From Colwellia sp. (lineage in GTDB: Bacteria; Pseudomonadota; Gammaproteobacteria; Enterobacterales; Alteromonadaceae), in contig JAPHTO010000130.1 of the NCBI GenBank assembly GCA_026196955.1, forward strand, positions 1-51,713: 51,713 nt of DNA, read 5' to 3'. Shown here one piece after another: positions 36,319 through 44,290 of the stretch. The translations under genes and the position numbers were made by a program. Every line of letters begins with the position of its first letter. The first letter of the stretch is position 1. Under the pieces are notes generated by a model. The model was given only the letters and a program-made list of their open reading frames with translations, made no database searches and had not been told where the DNA came from.

Positions 36319-37467
36319 TTAGCTTTCTGTCCAAAACCAAAAGCCTTGATCGAGTAAATCAACCATTAAGCTTACAAATGCTTTATTTTCACGCCAAGGG
36401 GCTAATTCGTCAGGCATAACCACCACTTGATTACAGAGCAACTTTATCGCTGGAGCAAGCTCAGCTGCAAAGTTAACTTGTTCGCCATTAATATAGCAAA
36501 CACCGTTATCGATAGACTCTTCAAGATAAAAAGCGCGTAAACCACCTAAACGCTTAATTGCATGAATACCGAGTAACTCACTCACCTCTTCTGGGGCAAA
36601 AGGCTCGTCACTTGGCATTAAATCTAACTCATGTTTAGCACTGGTTAAAAAGTTACCAACAAAGTGACTAAACACCTTGTCATCATCGAGTAGATTTTGC
36701 AGCTGCTGTTTTATACTCGCGTAATCCTGTGCAGTGATTTCACCACTATTTTTAATCGCCTGTCTATTTGGATCTTCAAGTAGCTGAGTGCCTAAATCAT
36801 TATCAATAAGGTGATCGGCAAAGCCACTTAATAAACTGATTGCTGAATTTGCACGAAAACCAACAGAAAAACTCATCGATGGCTCTAAGGCGATACCTTC
36901 ATGAGGAAACCCTGGCGGAATATATAAAATATCACCAGTCTCTAGTTCCACGTCAATCAAGGCTTCAAAAGGCTCAACATGTAATAAGGCTTCATGGGCA
37001 ATCACTTCAGTGTGCTCACCACGATCTCCCACTCGCCAATGACGTTTCCCTGTGCCTTGACAAATAAAAACATCATAATTATCGATATGAGGACCAACGC
37101 CACCACCTTTAGTCGCAAAACTTGCCATTAAATCATCTAAACGCCAATGGGGTAAAAAACGAAACGGCTCAATAAGCTCTGCGGCCTCCTCAGAAAAGTT
37201 ATCCAGCGCTTGGATAACTAAAGACCAATCTTGCTCACCAAGGTGATCATAACTTTCAAAAGGGCCAAACTCAGCCTGCCACTCACCATCTTGCTTAGAA
37301 ACCAAGCGAGACTGAACCGCTTCTTCCATCGCAATGCCCGCAAATTCATCCATTGAGATAGGGTCAACAAAATCCTTAAAGCCCTGTCGGATCACTACAG
37401 GTTTTTTCTGCCAGTATTGAGTTAAAAACTCATTCTGACTCATTTGGTTTAGATCTAAGCTATACAT
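36319..37467 (-). CDS. roxA: Ribosomal protein uL16 3-hydroxylase (2-oxoglutarate oxygenase)
   Basis: A 382-residue JmjC-fold dioxygenase (YcfD/RoxA) that hydroxylates an arginine of ribosomal protein L16. Iron ligands His127, Asp129 and His189 appear in GPHIDNYDVF and IPPGFPHEG, close to His125, Asp127 and His187 of E. coli. The C-terminal third is a winged-helix-like region. AGAGA precedes the ATG. Confidence 0.95.
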   Translation of the reverse strand: MYSLDLNQMSQNEFLTQYWQKKPVVIRQGFKDFVDPISMDEFAGIAMEEAVQSRLVSKQDGEWQAEFGPFESYDHLGEQDWSLVIQALDNFSEEAAELIEPFRFLPHWRLDDLMASFATKGGGVGPHIDNYDVFICQGTGKRHWRVGDRGEHTEVIAHEALLHVEPFEALIDVELETGDILYIPPGFPHEGIALEPSMSFSVGFRANSAISLLSGFADHLIDNDLGTQLLEDPNRQAIKNSGEITAQDYASIKQQLQNLLDDDKVFSHFVGNFLTSAKHELDLMPSDEPFAPEEVSELLGIHAIKRLGGLRAFYLEESIDNGVCYINGEQVNFAAELAPAIKLLCNQVVVMPDELAPWRENKAFVSLMVDLLDQGFWFWTES

Positions 37468-37497
37468 AATATTCTCTAAGCGGCATTATTAAGTGAT

Positions 37498-38379
37498 TTA
37501 TGCCACTGACATTCCTGCAATTTTATGCCAAAAACCATTACATTCATTCACTTCATCTAATAAATGCTTAGTTGGCGTTATCAACTGCTGTTTAAACTTA
37601 TCTAACTGAGTAAAGGCTTGCTCGCTGTCACTACTAATGCGAACAATATCTACGCCCATCTCATTTAGCTGATTAACTTCATTGATAAGATTATACTGGT
37701 AAGCGGACATAGTTTGAATGCCATTTAATACAAAAACTTGCTCACCTTCACGAGAATTCATTTTTCGACCTTGCGGATAATTAATGCAGCAATATTGGCA
37801 ATCATCTTTTGGTCTATCCTCAGAGCGAGCAGTAAAACAACGCGCTGAGTATGCCAGAGGCAAGTAACCCCATGAGAAGACTTCACATTCAAACTTATTA
37901 CGAATGTTTTCTTCCTCAGCCTGCATTAAAATAGTTTTCAACCAATCACCTGAAAGCTCTACCGGCATTAACCAGCGCATCATGCCCTGCTTAAGTAATA
38001 CTTTTAAGGTGGAAAGGTTGTAGCAATTAATAGCAGGCCCCGCAACGAACGGCATATTCAAGTCATGCATGATTTGCACGGCACTTAAATCGTTAGCTTC
38101 CACCAGTAAATCACCATTATCGCAAAGTTTTTTCAAGGTGATGATTTCAGCGGGCGACTCAAGCAAGGTCATGGTTGAAATAACAATTTGTTTATCTGTT
38201 TCATCCGCCAACTCACGACCGAGCGCTAGCCAATCTTTAGCTCTTAATTCACGGCGTTTTGAGCAAACGGTTTCACCCAAATATATAATATCAGCATTGG
38301 ATGTTTTCGCTTGCTGGTAGAACTGTTCAACATCAGTTTTCGGCCAAAAAAATAAACTTGGGCCAAGAGAAAATTTCAT
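37498..38379 (-). CDS. ubiV: UbiV, U32-family protein of O2-independent ubiquinone synthesis
   Basis: A 293-residue U32 protein that forms a complex with UbiU and carries a 4Fe-4S cluster. The four cluster cysteines appear as Cys39, Cys181, Cys194 and Cys198 (E. coli: 39, 180, 193, 197) in ETVCSKRRELR, YSARCFTAR and DDCQYCCINYPQG. The ATG at 38379 has AGGAAAAA just upstream and gives the family start MKFSLGP. It follows ubiU by 64 bp in one transcription unit. Together they hydroxylate the quinone ring without oxygen. Confidence 0.94.
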   Translation of the reverse strand: MKFSLGPSLFFWPKTDVEQFYQQAKTSNADIIYLGETVCSKRRELRAKDWLALGRELADETDKQIVISTMTLLESPAEIITLKKLCDNGDLLVEANDLSAVQIMHDLNMPFVAGPAINCYNLSTLKVLLKQGMMRWLMPVELSGDWLKTILMQAEEENIRNKFECEVFSWGYLPLAYSARCFTARSEDRPKDDCQYCCINYPQGRKMNSREGEQVFVLNGIQTMSAYQYNLINEVNQLNEMGVDIVRISSDSEQAFTQLDKFKQQLITPTKHLLDEVNECNGFWHKIAGMSVA

Positions 38380-38443
38380 AGTTTTTCCTAAATTTAAATT
38401 TGTCACTACCTTGGTAGTTACTCAGCTTTAAGCTGAGTGACGA

Positions 38444-39439
38444 CTATTGCCACTTGCGGTGGTATGCGCCTAACGTTGTCTGTGAGCCTTCAGATAAGTT
38501 TGCTAGCGTTTGCATCCAGCTTCCTTCAACACTATAGTTTTCAGGGCTCTGCTTATATCTATCTAATGCCATACGCCAGGTTTTAGCCACTTGCTCTACA
38601 TAAGCAGGGCTACGCTGTCTGCCTTCGATTTTAACTGACACTATTCCCATCGCCATAAGTTCAGGGATCAACTCAAGGGTATTTAAACTGGTTGGCTCTT
38701 CAAGCGCATGGTAGACGTCACCGTCAACATCAAAACGACCTTTACAAAGCGTTGGATAGCCCGCATTTTCGTCTGCTTGATATCTATCGATTAACACATT
38801 ATTTAACCTTGACTCTAAGCCTTGCTCGGTTTCCTGCCAGCGCACATATTTAGCGGGGGAGCATGCACCAACGGTATTAGGTGATTCACCTGTCATATAA
38901 GAAGATAAGTAACAACGCCCTTCAGCCATGATGCAAAGACTACCAAAAGCAAAAACCTCAAGCGGTACAGGGCTGCTTTTAGCTAGCTGACGTACTTGTT
39001 GTACTGACAGTACACGCGGTAAAACAACGCGCTGAACATCAAAGTTATTCTTGAAAAATTTAATGGCTTCAAGATTCGTTGTTGATGCTTGCACAGACAC
39101 ATGGCGCTCGACATCAGGGTATTTAGTCGCCGCATAGTCCAATACCCCCAAATCAGCAATAATAAGGGCATCTGTACCTATTTCAACCGCATTATCAACT
39201 GCCTTTTTCCAACGCTCTTCGCCGCTGGCATGAGCAAAGGTATTAATGGCAACATGAAGCTTCTTTCCGCGTTGGTGTACATAATCAGCGGCCTTAGCCA
39301 ACTTACCATCATTAAAATTAAGACCGGCAAAATGTCGGGCATTGGTATCATCTTTTAAGCCGATATAAACTGCATCCGCACCATTATCTATCGCTGTTTT
39401 CAACGCGGGTAAATTACCTGCTGGGCATAATAGCTCCAC
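38444..39439 (-). CDS. ubiU: UbiU, U32-family protein of O2-independent ubiquinone synthesis
   Basis: A 331-residue partner of UbiV. It opens MELLCPAGNLPALKTAIDNGADAVYIGLKD. The cluster cysteines are Cys169, Cys176, Cys193 and Cys232, exactly the E. coli numbering, in GSLCIMAEGRCYLS, GACSPAKY and LCKGRFD. GTG start with GGAG five bases upstream. It is divergent from ubiT, with an FNR-like box in the 148-bp gap, which fits oxygen-dependent control. Confidence 0.95.
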   Translation of the reverse strand: MELLCPAGNLPALKTAIDNGADAVYIGLKDDTNARHFAGLNFNDGKLAKAADYVHQRGKKLHVAINTFAHASGEERWKKAVDNAVEIGTDALIIADLGVLDYAATKYPDVERHVSVQASTTNLEAIKFFKNNFDVQRVVLPRVLSVQQVRQLAKSSPVPLEVFAFGSLCIMAEGRCYLSSYMTGESPNTVGACSPAKYVRWQETEQGLESRLNNVLIDRYQADENAGYPTLCKGRFDVDGDVYHALEEPTSLNTLELIPELMAMGIVSVKIEGRQRSPAYVEQVAKTWRMALDRYKQSPENYSVEGSWMQTLANLSEGSQTTLGAYHRKWQ

Positions 39440-39476
39440 AAAAACTCCAAATTGAACTGCATAAACAAATTTGCTC

Positions 39477-39572
39477 GATAGTCTATGATGTTATTGGCAT
39501 AGATTTATTGATATGTATTAAAGAAAACTTGATCTGAGGCAGTAAATTATTTTCAACCAATGATAGACTATC
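39477..39572. promoter_or_regulatory. Divergent ubiU/ubiT promoter region with mirrored -10 elements
   Basis: A 10-bp inverted repeat, GATAGTCTAT (39477-39486) and ATAGACTATC (39563-39572), places the same ATAGACTATC sequence in each gene's reading direction. Taking TAGACT as the -10 element gives starts near 39473 (ubiU) and 39576 (ubiT). Confidence 0.5.
39508..39521. promoter_or_regulatory. FNR-like box between ubiU and ubiT
   Basis: TTGATATGTATTAA matches TTGAT-N4-ATCAA with one mismatch. Its centre lies about -41.5 from the inferred ubiU start and about -61.5 from the inferred ubiT start, the two standard activating positions for FNR. In E. coli, ubiUV is known to be FNR-controlled. Confidence 0.65.
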
Positions 39573-39587
39573 TTTAGTATTAATTTT

Positions 39588-40199
39588 TTGAGTCTACATG
39601 TGCTAAATTTACCTTCACTGCCACAAGCTATACCTAGCCTTGCCGATAAGAAAGCATTACTTTCAACCTTACCCTTGCAATTGAAAATACGCATGATTGA
39701 CGTGATGCCAAAAATATTGCGACCTAGTTTACGTTTATTACCTTTTAAAGCACAAAAAGCCGCTTTATTATCGGCTTTATCTTCAGTTTTTAAAGAGGCA
39801 TTGGAAGATGGCGACTTTGAATTTCTTCAGGATAAATGGTTGAAGATTGCCATCACAGATTTGCAGCTAACTTGGTGGTTAAGTTTTGATGACGATAAAT
39901 TGATCATGGCTTCAAGTGAAGAGATGGCTGCCAATAATATCAGTGAAGACGTGAGCTTTAGTGCCACTGGTGATGATTTAGTATTAATTGCAGGGCGTAA
40001 ACAAGATCCCGATACCTTATTTTTTCAACGCCGATTAAAAGTTGAAGGGGATACTGAACTAGGCTTAGAAGTAAAGAATTTAATTGATGCTATTGATATA
40101 GAGCAATTGCCAAGCAGTGTTCATAGTTTAGTAGCGTACAGCGCTGATTTTCTACAAACCACACGTGATGAGCAAAGCCAGAAAGAAGCTCAGAAATAG
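39588..40199 (+). CDS. ubiT: UbiT, SCP2-domain protein of O2-independent ubiquinone synthesis
   Basis: A 203-residue SCP2 sterol-carrier-type protein that assists UbiU/UbiV. The core is FKEALEDGDFEFLQDKWLKIAITDLQLTWWLSF, then DVSFSATGDDLVLIAGRKQDPDTLFFQRRLKVEGDTELGLEVKNLIDAID, nearly the E. coli UbiT consensus. No ATG start is available near the 5' end; TTG at 39588 or GTG at 39600 is possible, and neither has a clear ribosome site. Confidence 0.92.
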   Translation: MSLHVLNLPSLPQAIPSLADKKALLSTLPLQLKIRMIDVMPKILRPSLRLLPFKAQKAALLSALSSVFKEALEDGDFEFLQDKWLKIAITDLQLTWWLSFDDDKLIMASSEEMAANNISEDVSFSATGDDLVLIAGRKQDPDTLFFQRRLKVEGDTELGLEVKNLIDAIDIEQLPSSVHSLVAYSADFLQTTRDEQSQKEAQK

Positions 40200-40206
40200 T
40201 ACTAAT

Positions 40207-40233
40207 CGCTTAGGCTATCCAGTCTAAGCGTTT
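40207..40233 (+). terminator. Hairpin after ubiT
   Basis: CGCTTAG, 10-nt loop, CTAAGCG followed by TTTAAT, seven bases after the ubiT stop. Modest T run. Confidence 0.55.
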
Positions 40234-40289
40234 AATCCTAGCAAGCGTTAATCATGCCAGGTATAACGGCATTATCGGGTAATGGCTTG

Positions 40290-41108
40290 CTACAAACTCG
40301 CTGCATATAATCGGGCTTTTTCAAGATCTTCTGGGGTATCTACACCTTCAACCGGTACATTTGCTTTAGCCACTTCAACGTGAATATACTCACCTTGGTA
40401 AAGCACTCTTAATTGCTCTAGCGCTTCAACTTGCTCAAGTTGACTGGTCGGCCAATTAACATAGTCCTTAATAAAACCAGCACGATAAGCATAAATACCT
40501 ACATGGCGTAAATAAAATTCGCCAATAGCGTTAATATTGTCATTACCTAAAAAGCGCTCTCTATCATAAGGAATCGTGGCACGACTAAAATAAAGTGCAT
40601 AGCCATCCTTGTCTGTCAGTACTTTAACAGCATTGGCATTAAAAGCTTCCTCAACCGAATCAATAGTAATGGCTAAGGTCGACATGCGCGCATTTTTTTG
40701 CGTTTTACGTTGGCATTGGCTGGCAAGGTTACCTGCTACTTGGGCAATATTTTCAGGCGGTATAAAAGGCTCATCCCCTTGCACATTAACAATAATTTCA
40801 TTATCGCTAAATTTGTATTGCTCCATCACTTCCGCTAAGCGCTCGGTACCTGACTGGTGATCTGCGCGCGTTTTACACACTTCTGCGCCAAAACCTTTGA
40901 CGATCTTTTCTACTTCATCATTATCAGTTGCCACAATCACTTGACGCGCACCACTTAACTGAGCTTTTTCAACAACCCATTGGATCATAGGTTTTCCGCC
41001 AATATCAGCTAAAACCTTGCCCGGTAAGCGGGAAGATTGATAACGCGCAGGAATAACGACAATAAAAGAGTCTGTTTCAGTTGTGAGTGTCTCGGCAGCA
41101 ACGGTCAT
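40290..41108 (-). CDS. kdsB: 3-deoxy-manno-octulosonate cytidylyltransferase
   Basis: A 272-residue enzyme activating KDO as CMP-KDO for lipopolysaccharide core synthesis. Motifs: [64 protein letters not shown] and [11 protein letters not shown]. The first about 13 residues are an extra N-terminal extension. It starts three bases after ycaR and ends the comEC-msbA-lpxK-ycaR-kdsB block. Confidence 0.97.
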   Translation of the reverse strand: MTVAAETLTTETDSFIVVIPARYQSSRLPGKVLADIGGKPMIQWVVEKAQLSGARQVIVATDNDEVEKIVKGFGAEVCKTRADHQSGTERLAEVMEQYKFSDNEIIVNVQGDEPFIPPENIAQVAGNLASQCQRKTQKNARMSTLAITIDSVEEAFNANAVKVLTDKDGYALYFSRATIPYDRERFLGNDNINAIGEFYLRHVGIYAYRAGFIKDYVNWPTSQLEQVEALEQLRVLYQGEYIHVEVAKANVPVEGVDTPEDLEKARLYAASL

Positions 41109-41111
41109 GAA

Positions 41112-41318
41112 CTAACCTTCCTGCGCTGCATCAACAGAGTGACTTTCTAACGATATGTGACGCGCTTCACTTTCCAGTAATACGGGAATATCTTTATCAA
41201 TGGGGTATGCTAATTTATCAAATTTACAAATAAGCTCTTGCTCCGCTTTATTGTAATCAAGCTTACCTTTACATACTGGGCACGCTAATATTTCCATTAA
41301 TTTTGTATCAAAAGCCAT
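41112..41318 (-). CDS. ycaR: Trm112-family protein YcaR
   Basis: A 68-residue protein with [47 protein letters not shown], the YcaR/Trm112 pattern. CPVC could bind zinc. It sits between lpxK and kdsB as in E. coli. Function in bacteria is unclear. AAGAGA precedes the ATG. Confidence 0.95.
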   Translation of the reverse strand: MAFDTKLMEILACPVCKGKLDYNKAEQELICKFDKLAYPIDKDIPVLLESEARHISLESHSVDAAQEG

Positions 41319-41354
41319 GTTTAATTCTCTTTAGTTAATCTTAATTTTTGTGTG

Positions 41355-42392
41355 CTAAAACTTTTTATTGCAACGAGCGACTTGAGCAACTTTATCTACT
41401 AGCTTACATTCATCTTGCACTGATAATTGTGCGCTAACAGGCAAATACCACCAATGTTCTTGCGCAAAGGCATGACATTTTACCGCATCTTTCTCAGTCA
41501 TTAACAGCGGTAATTCGCTTTTAAAGTCAATAAAGTCATTCTCAACGAAATCTTTATGATCAACAAAGCCTTGCTGTTTTAATAAGTCAAAACCCAGAGA
41601 AAGCAAGGTGTCGAAAAAGCGCTGTGGGTCACCAATACCAGCAATGGCATTAACCGATCGCCATTGCTGTAAAAATTGACTTAATGATACTTTTTTGCCG
41701 CTGTTTATATGAATAAGCTCAGTTGCAGCCAATTGCATTAATAGAGCGTTATCACCATTAAACTCGCTAGAGTCACCTGCTTTGCAACCGTTATAAATAA
41801 GCATATCGGCATGCTGCAAACGCCACACCCCCTCTCGTAATGGGCCTGCTGGCAATAACAAACCATTGCCAAAAAGACGTTTACCATCAACAACAATAAT
41901 TTCTAAATCACGTTGTAAACGGTAATGCTGCAAACCATCATCACTGATAATAATATCGCAGCCTTGCGCTACTAGCATTTGCGCATTAGCAACGCGATCA
42001 CTACCAACTACCACAGGTACTTTGCAGCGCTGATAAATTAAAATAGGTTCATCTCCCGCTTGACTACTGGTGCTCTTTTCGTCAAGTAAATAAGGATAAA
42101 CCTCGGCTGTACCGCCATATCCTCTAGAGATCACTCCTGGCGTTAAACCAAGTGTTTTAGCAAGTTCAATAAGGTGAACCACAACAGGTGTTTTACCATT
42201 GCCACCGACACCAATATTACCAACAATAATAACTGGCTTTTCAATCGCGTAAGATTTTAAAAGCCCTGAATTAAAGCCAATACGCCTGAGTGTACTGATC
42301 AGCCAAAACAAACAAGTTAATGGCAATAACAAGGGCACTAGACAAAACTTTGCTCGGTGATTTTTAAACCATACTTTTTCAATTAAGCGCAT
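41355..42392 (-). CDS. lpxK: Tetraacyldisaccharide 4'-kinase
   Basis: A 345-residue inner-membrane-associated kinase phosphorylating the lipid A precursor. A hydrophobic segment lies near residues 17-33, then the Walker A motif VGNIGVGGNGKTPVV (GGNGKT at 63-68), SRGYGG, GDEPILI and DDGLQHYRLQRDLEIIVVD. It is downstream of msbA in the usual order. Confidence 0.97.
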   Translation of the reverse strand: MRLIEKVWFKNHRAKFCLVPLLLPLTCLFWLISTLRRIGFNSGLLKSYAIEKPVIIVGNIGVGGNGKTPVVVHLIELAKTLGLTPGVISRGYGGTAEVYPYLLDEKSTSSQAGDEPILIYQRCKVPVVVGSDRVANAQMLVAQGCDIIISDDGLQHYRLQRDLEIIVVDGKRLFGNGLLLPAGPLREGVWRLQHADMLIYNGCKAGDSSEFNGDNALLMQLAATELIHINSGKKVSLSQFLQQWRSVNAIAGIGDPQRFFDTLLSLGFDLLKQQGFVDHKDFVENDFIDFKSELPLLMTEKDAVKCHAFAQEHWWYLPVSAQLSVQDECKLVDKVAQVARCNKKF

Positions 42393-42436
42393 AATTCATT
42401 TATTAACTTATATATGACGATGGATAACATGTCGTG

Positions 42437-44203
42437 CTACTCAAATTGAAAGCTATGCAGTTGCGCATAAGCACCATTTTTAGCTAGCAAAGATTGATGA
42501 TTGCCTTGCTCGACAATTTTACCCTGCTCCATAACAATGATTTTATCGGCATTCTCAATAGTAGATAACCGGTGGGCAATAACAATAGAGGTACGGTTTT
42601 GCTGTAGTGTTTGTAATGCGTCTTGAATGTGGCGCTCTGACTCTGTATCTAAGGCGCTGGTTGCTTCATCCAAAATTAAAAAAGGTGCATCACAAAGTAG
42701 TGCTCGAGCAATAGCAACCCGTTGTCTTTGCCCACCCGAGAGTAACGAGCCATTTTCACCAATATTGGTGTCTAGACCTTGCTCCATCTGCTCGGCAAAT
42801 TCCATCACATGGGCACTTTTAGCGGCGGCGATAATTTCTTCTTTACTTGCTTCAGGCTTACCATAGGCGATATTACTGGCAAGGGTGTCATTAAATAACA
42901 CCACTTGCTGAGAGACATAGGCAAACTGGTGACGTAAATCGCTTAAATAATAATGCTCAATATTTACATCATCAATAAGTACTTCCCCTTGGCTGGCCTG
43001 ATAAAAGCGCAATAACAAAGCACTTGCTGTAGACTTGCCACTACCTGAGCGCCCAACTAATGCCAAGATTTCGCCAGGATTTACTTCAAAAGAAATATTT
43101 TCAAGCGCCCATTTAGGGTGTGTATCTGCCGCTTGATGTTCAGCATAATCATAAGCAAAATTAACGTCTTTGAAAGCAATTTTCCCCTGAGCTTTACTAA
43201 TATGCTGATTACCCGTATCTTTTTCAGTTTCTTGATCTAATACAGAGAAAATGCTTACACAAGCAGCCATGCCCTTTTGAAATTCACTATTCACGTTAGT
43301 GAGCATTTTTAAAGGTCTTAATAGCATAGTCATATAAGTGATAACACTGACAAAGCTGCCTGCTGAAATACTGTCGCGTAACGTTTCAGAGTTAACCGCA
43401 TAAAAAACAAAAGCCAACGCGAATGAGGCTATAATTTGAATAACTGGCACACTACCGGCTTTAGTTGCCACCAACTTCATACGCTGCTGGCGATTATTCT
43501 TATTGATTTGTTCAAAACGATTAAATTCTTTTTCTTGACCACCAAAGGTAAGGACTACTTTATGACCATTGAAAGTTTGCTCTGCCGCGGTAGTAACCTC
43601 TCCCATCGCACCTTGAATATTCTTACTGACCTTACGAAAACGCTTAGAAACGATATTGACAATAATGGCGATAATCGGTGTGATCAGCAAAAAAATCACC
43701 GACAACTGCCAGCTGATGTAAAACATTAAGCCAATTAAACCAAGCACAAAGGCACTTTGCTGAACAATAACAAGTATTGATTTACTGACTGAATTTAATA
43801 CCTGCTCAGTATCAAAAGTCAGTTTAGAAATAAGGCCACCTGTTGACTCTTTATCATGAAACGCCACGGGCATAGCCATAACATGTTCAAATAAATGCTG
43901 CTTTAAATCAGTCACTACATGATTTCCCACCCAGGCAAGACAATAGTTAGCAACAAAATGAAAAATACCTCTAAAAATAAAGGCCACCACAACAAACAGC
44001 GGTGCCCACTTCATAAAATCAGGGTTAGCGCCTTCAAGTCCTTCATCAATTAATGGCTGGAGTTTTGATAAAAAATACACATCAATAGCCGCATAACCTA
44101 ACATGCCAATAATAGCGGCAATAAAGCCTAGTTTATAAGGTTTAGCGTAACTAAGGAGACGTTTAAAGTTTTGCCAAGTGGTCTCTGGTAAAGGTGTTGC
44201 CAT
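42437..44203 (-). CDS. msbA: Lipid A export ATP-binding/permease MsbA
   Basis: A 588-residue half-transporter flipping lipid A-core across the inner membrane. Six membrane helices lie in residues about 20-310, and the nucleotide-binding domain from about 350 has Walker A ALVGRSGSGKSTA, signature LLSGGQRQRVAIARALL, Walker B FLILDEATSALD and the H-loop AHRLST. Length and neighbour lpxK identify MsbA among ABC exporters. Confidence 0.97.
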   Translation of the reverse strand: MATPLPETTWQNFKRLLSYAKPYKLGFIAAIIGMLGYAAIDVYFLSKLQPLIDEGLEGANPDFMKWAPLFVVVAFIFRGIFHFVANYCLAWVGNHVVTDLKQHLFEHVMAMPVAFHDKESTGGLISKLTFDTEQVLNSVSKSILVIVQQSAFVLGLIGLMFYISWQLSVIFLLITPIIAIIVNIVSKRFRKVSKNIQGAMGEVTTAAEQTFNGHKVVLTFGGQEKEFNRFEQINKNNRQQRMKLVATKAGSVPVIQIIASFALAFVFYAVNSETLRDSISAGSFVSVITYMTMLLRPLKMLTNVNSEFQKGMAACVSIFSVLDQETEKDTGNQHISKAQGKIAFKDVNFAYDYAEHQAADTHPKWALENISFEVNPGEILALVGRSGSGKSTASALLLRFYQASQGEVLIDDVNIEHYYLSDLRHQFAYVSQQVVLFNDTLASNIAYGKPEASKEEIIAAAKSAHVMEFAEQMEQGLDTNIGENGSLLSGGQRQRVAIARALLCDAPFLILDEATSALDTESERHIQDALQTLQQNRTSIVIAHRLSTIENADKIIVMEQGKIVEQGNHQSLLAKNGAYAQLHSFQFE

Positions 44204-44290
44204 GGAAGAAATTGTCTCAGTGCACGTTGATATGATTACAATGGCTTGATTTTAGCGTGATTTAGTTAAACAACCAACTAAATATCGACA

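Noticed and set aside
40254-40272. ATGCC/GGCAT hairpin after kdsB as a terminator.
   Set aside because: Five-base stem with no T run on either strand.
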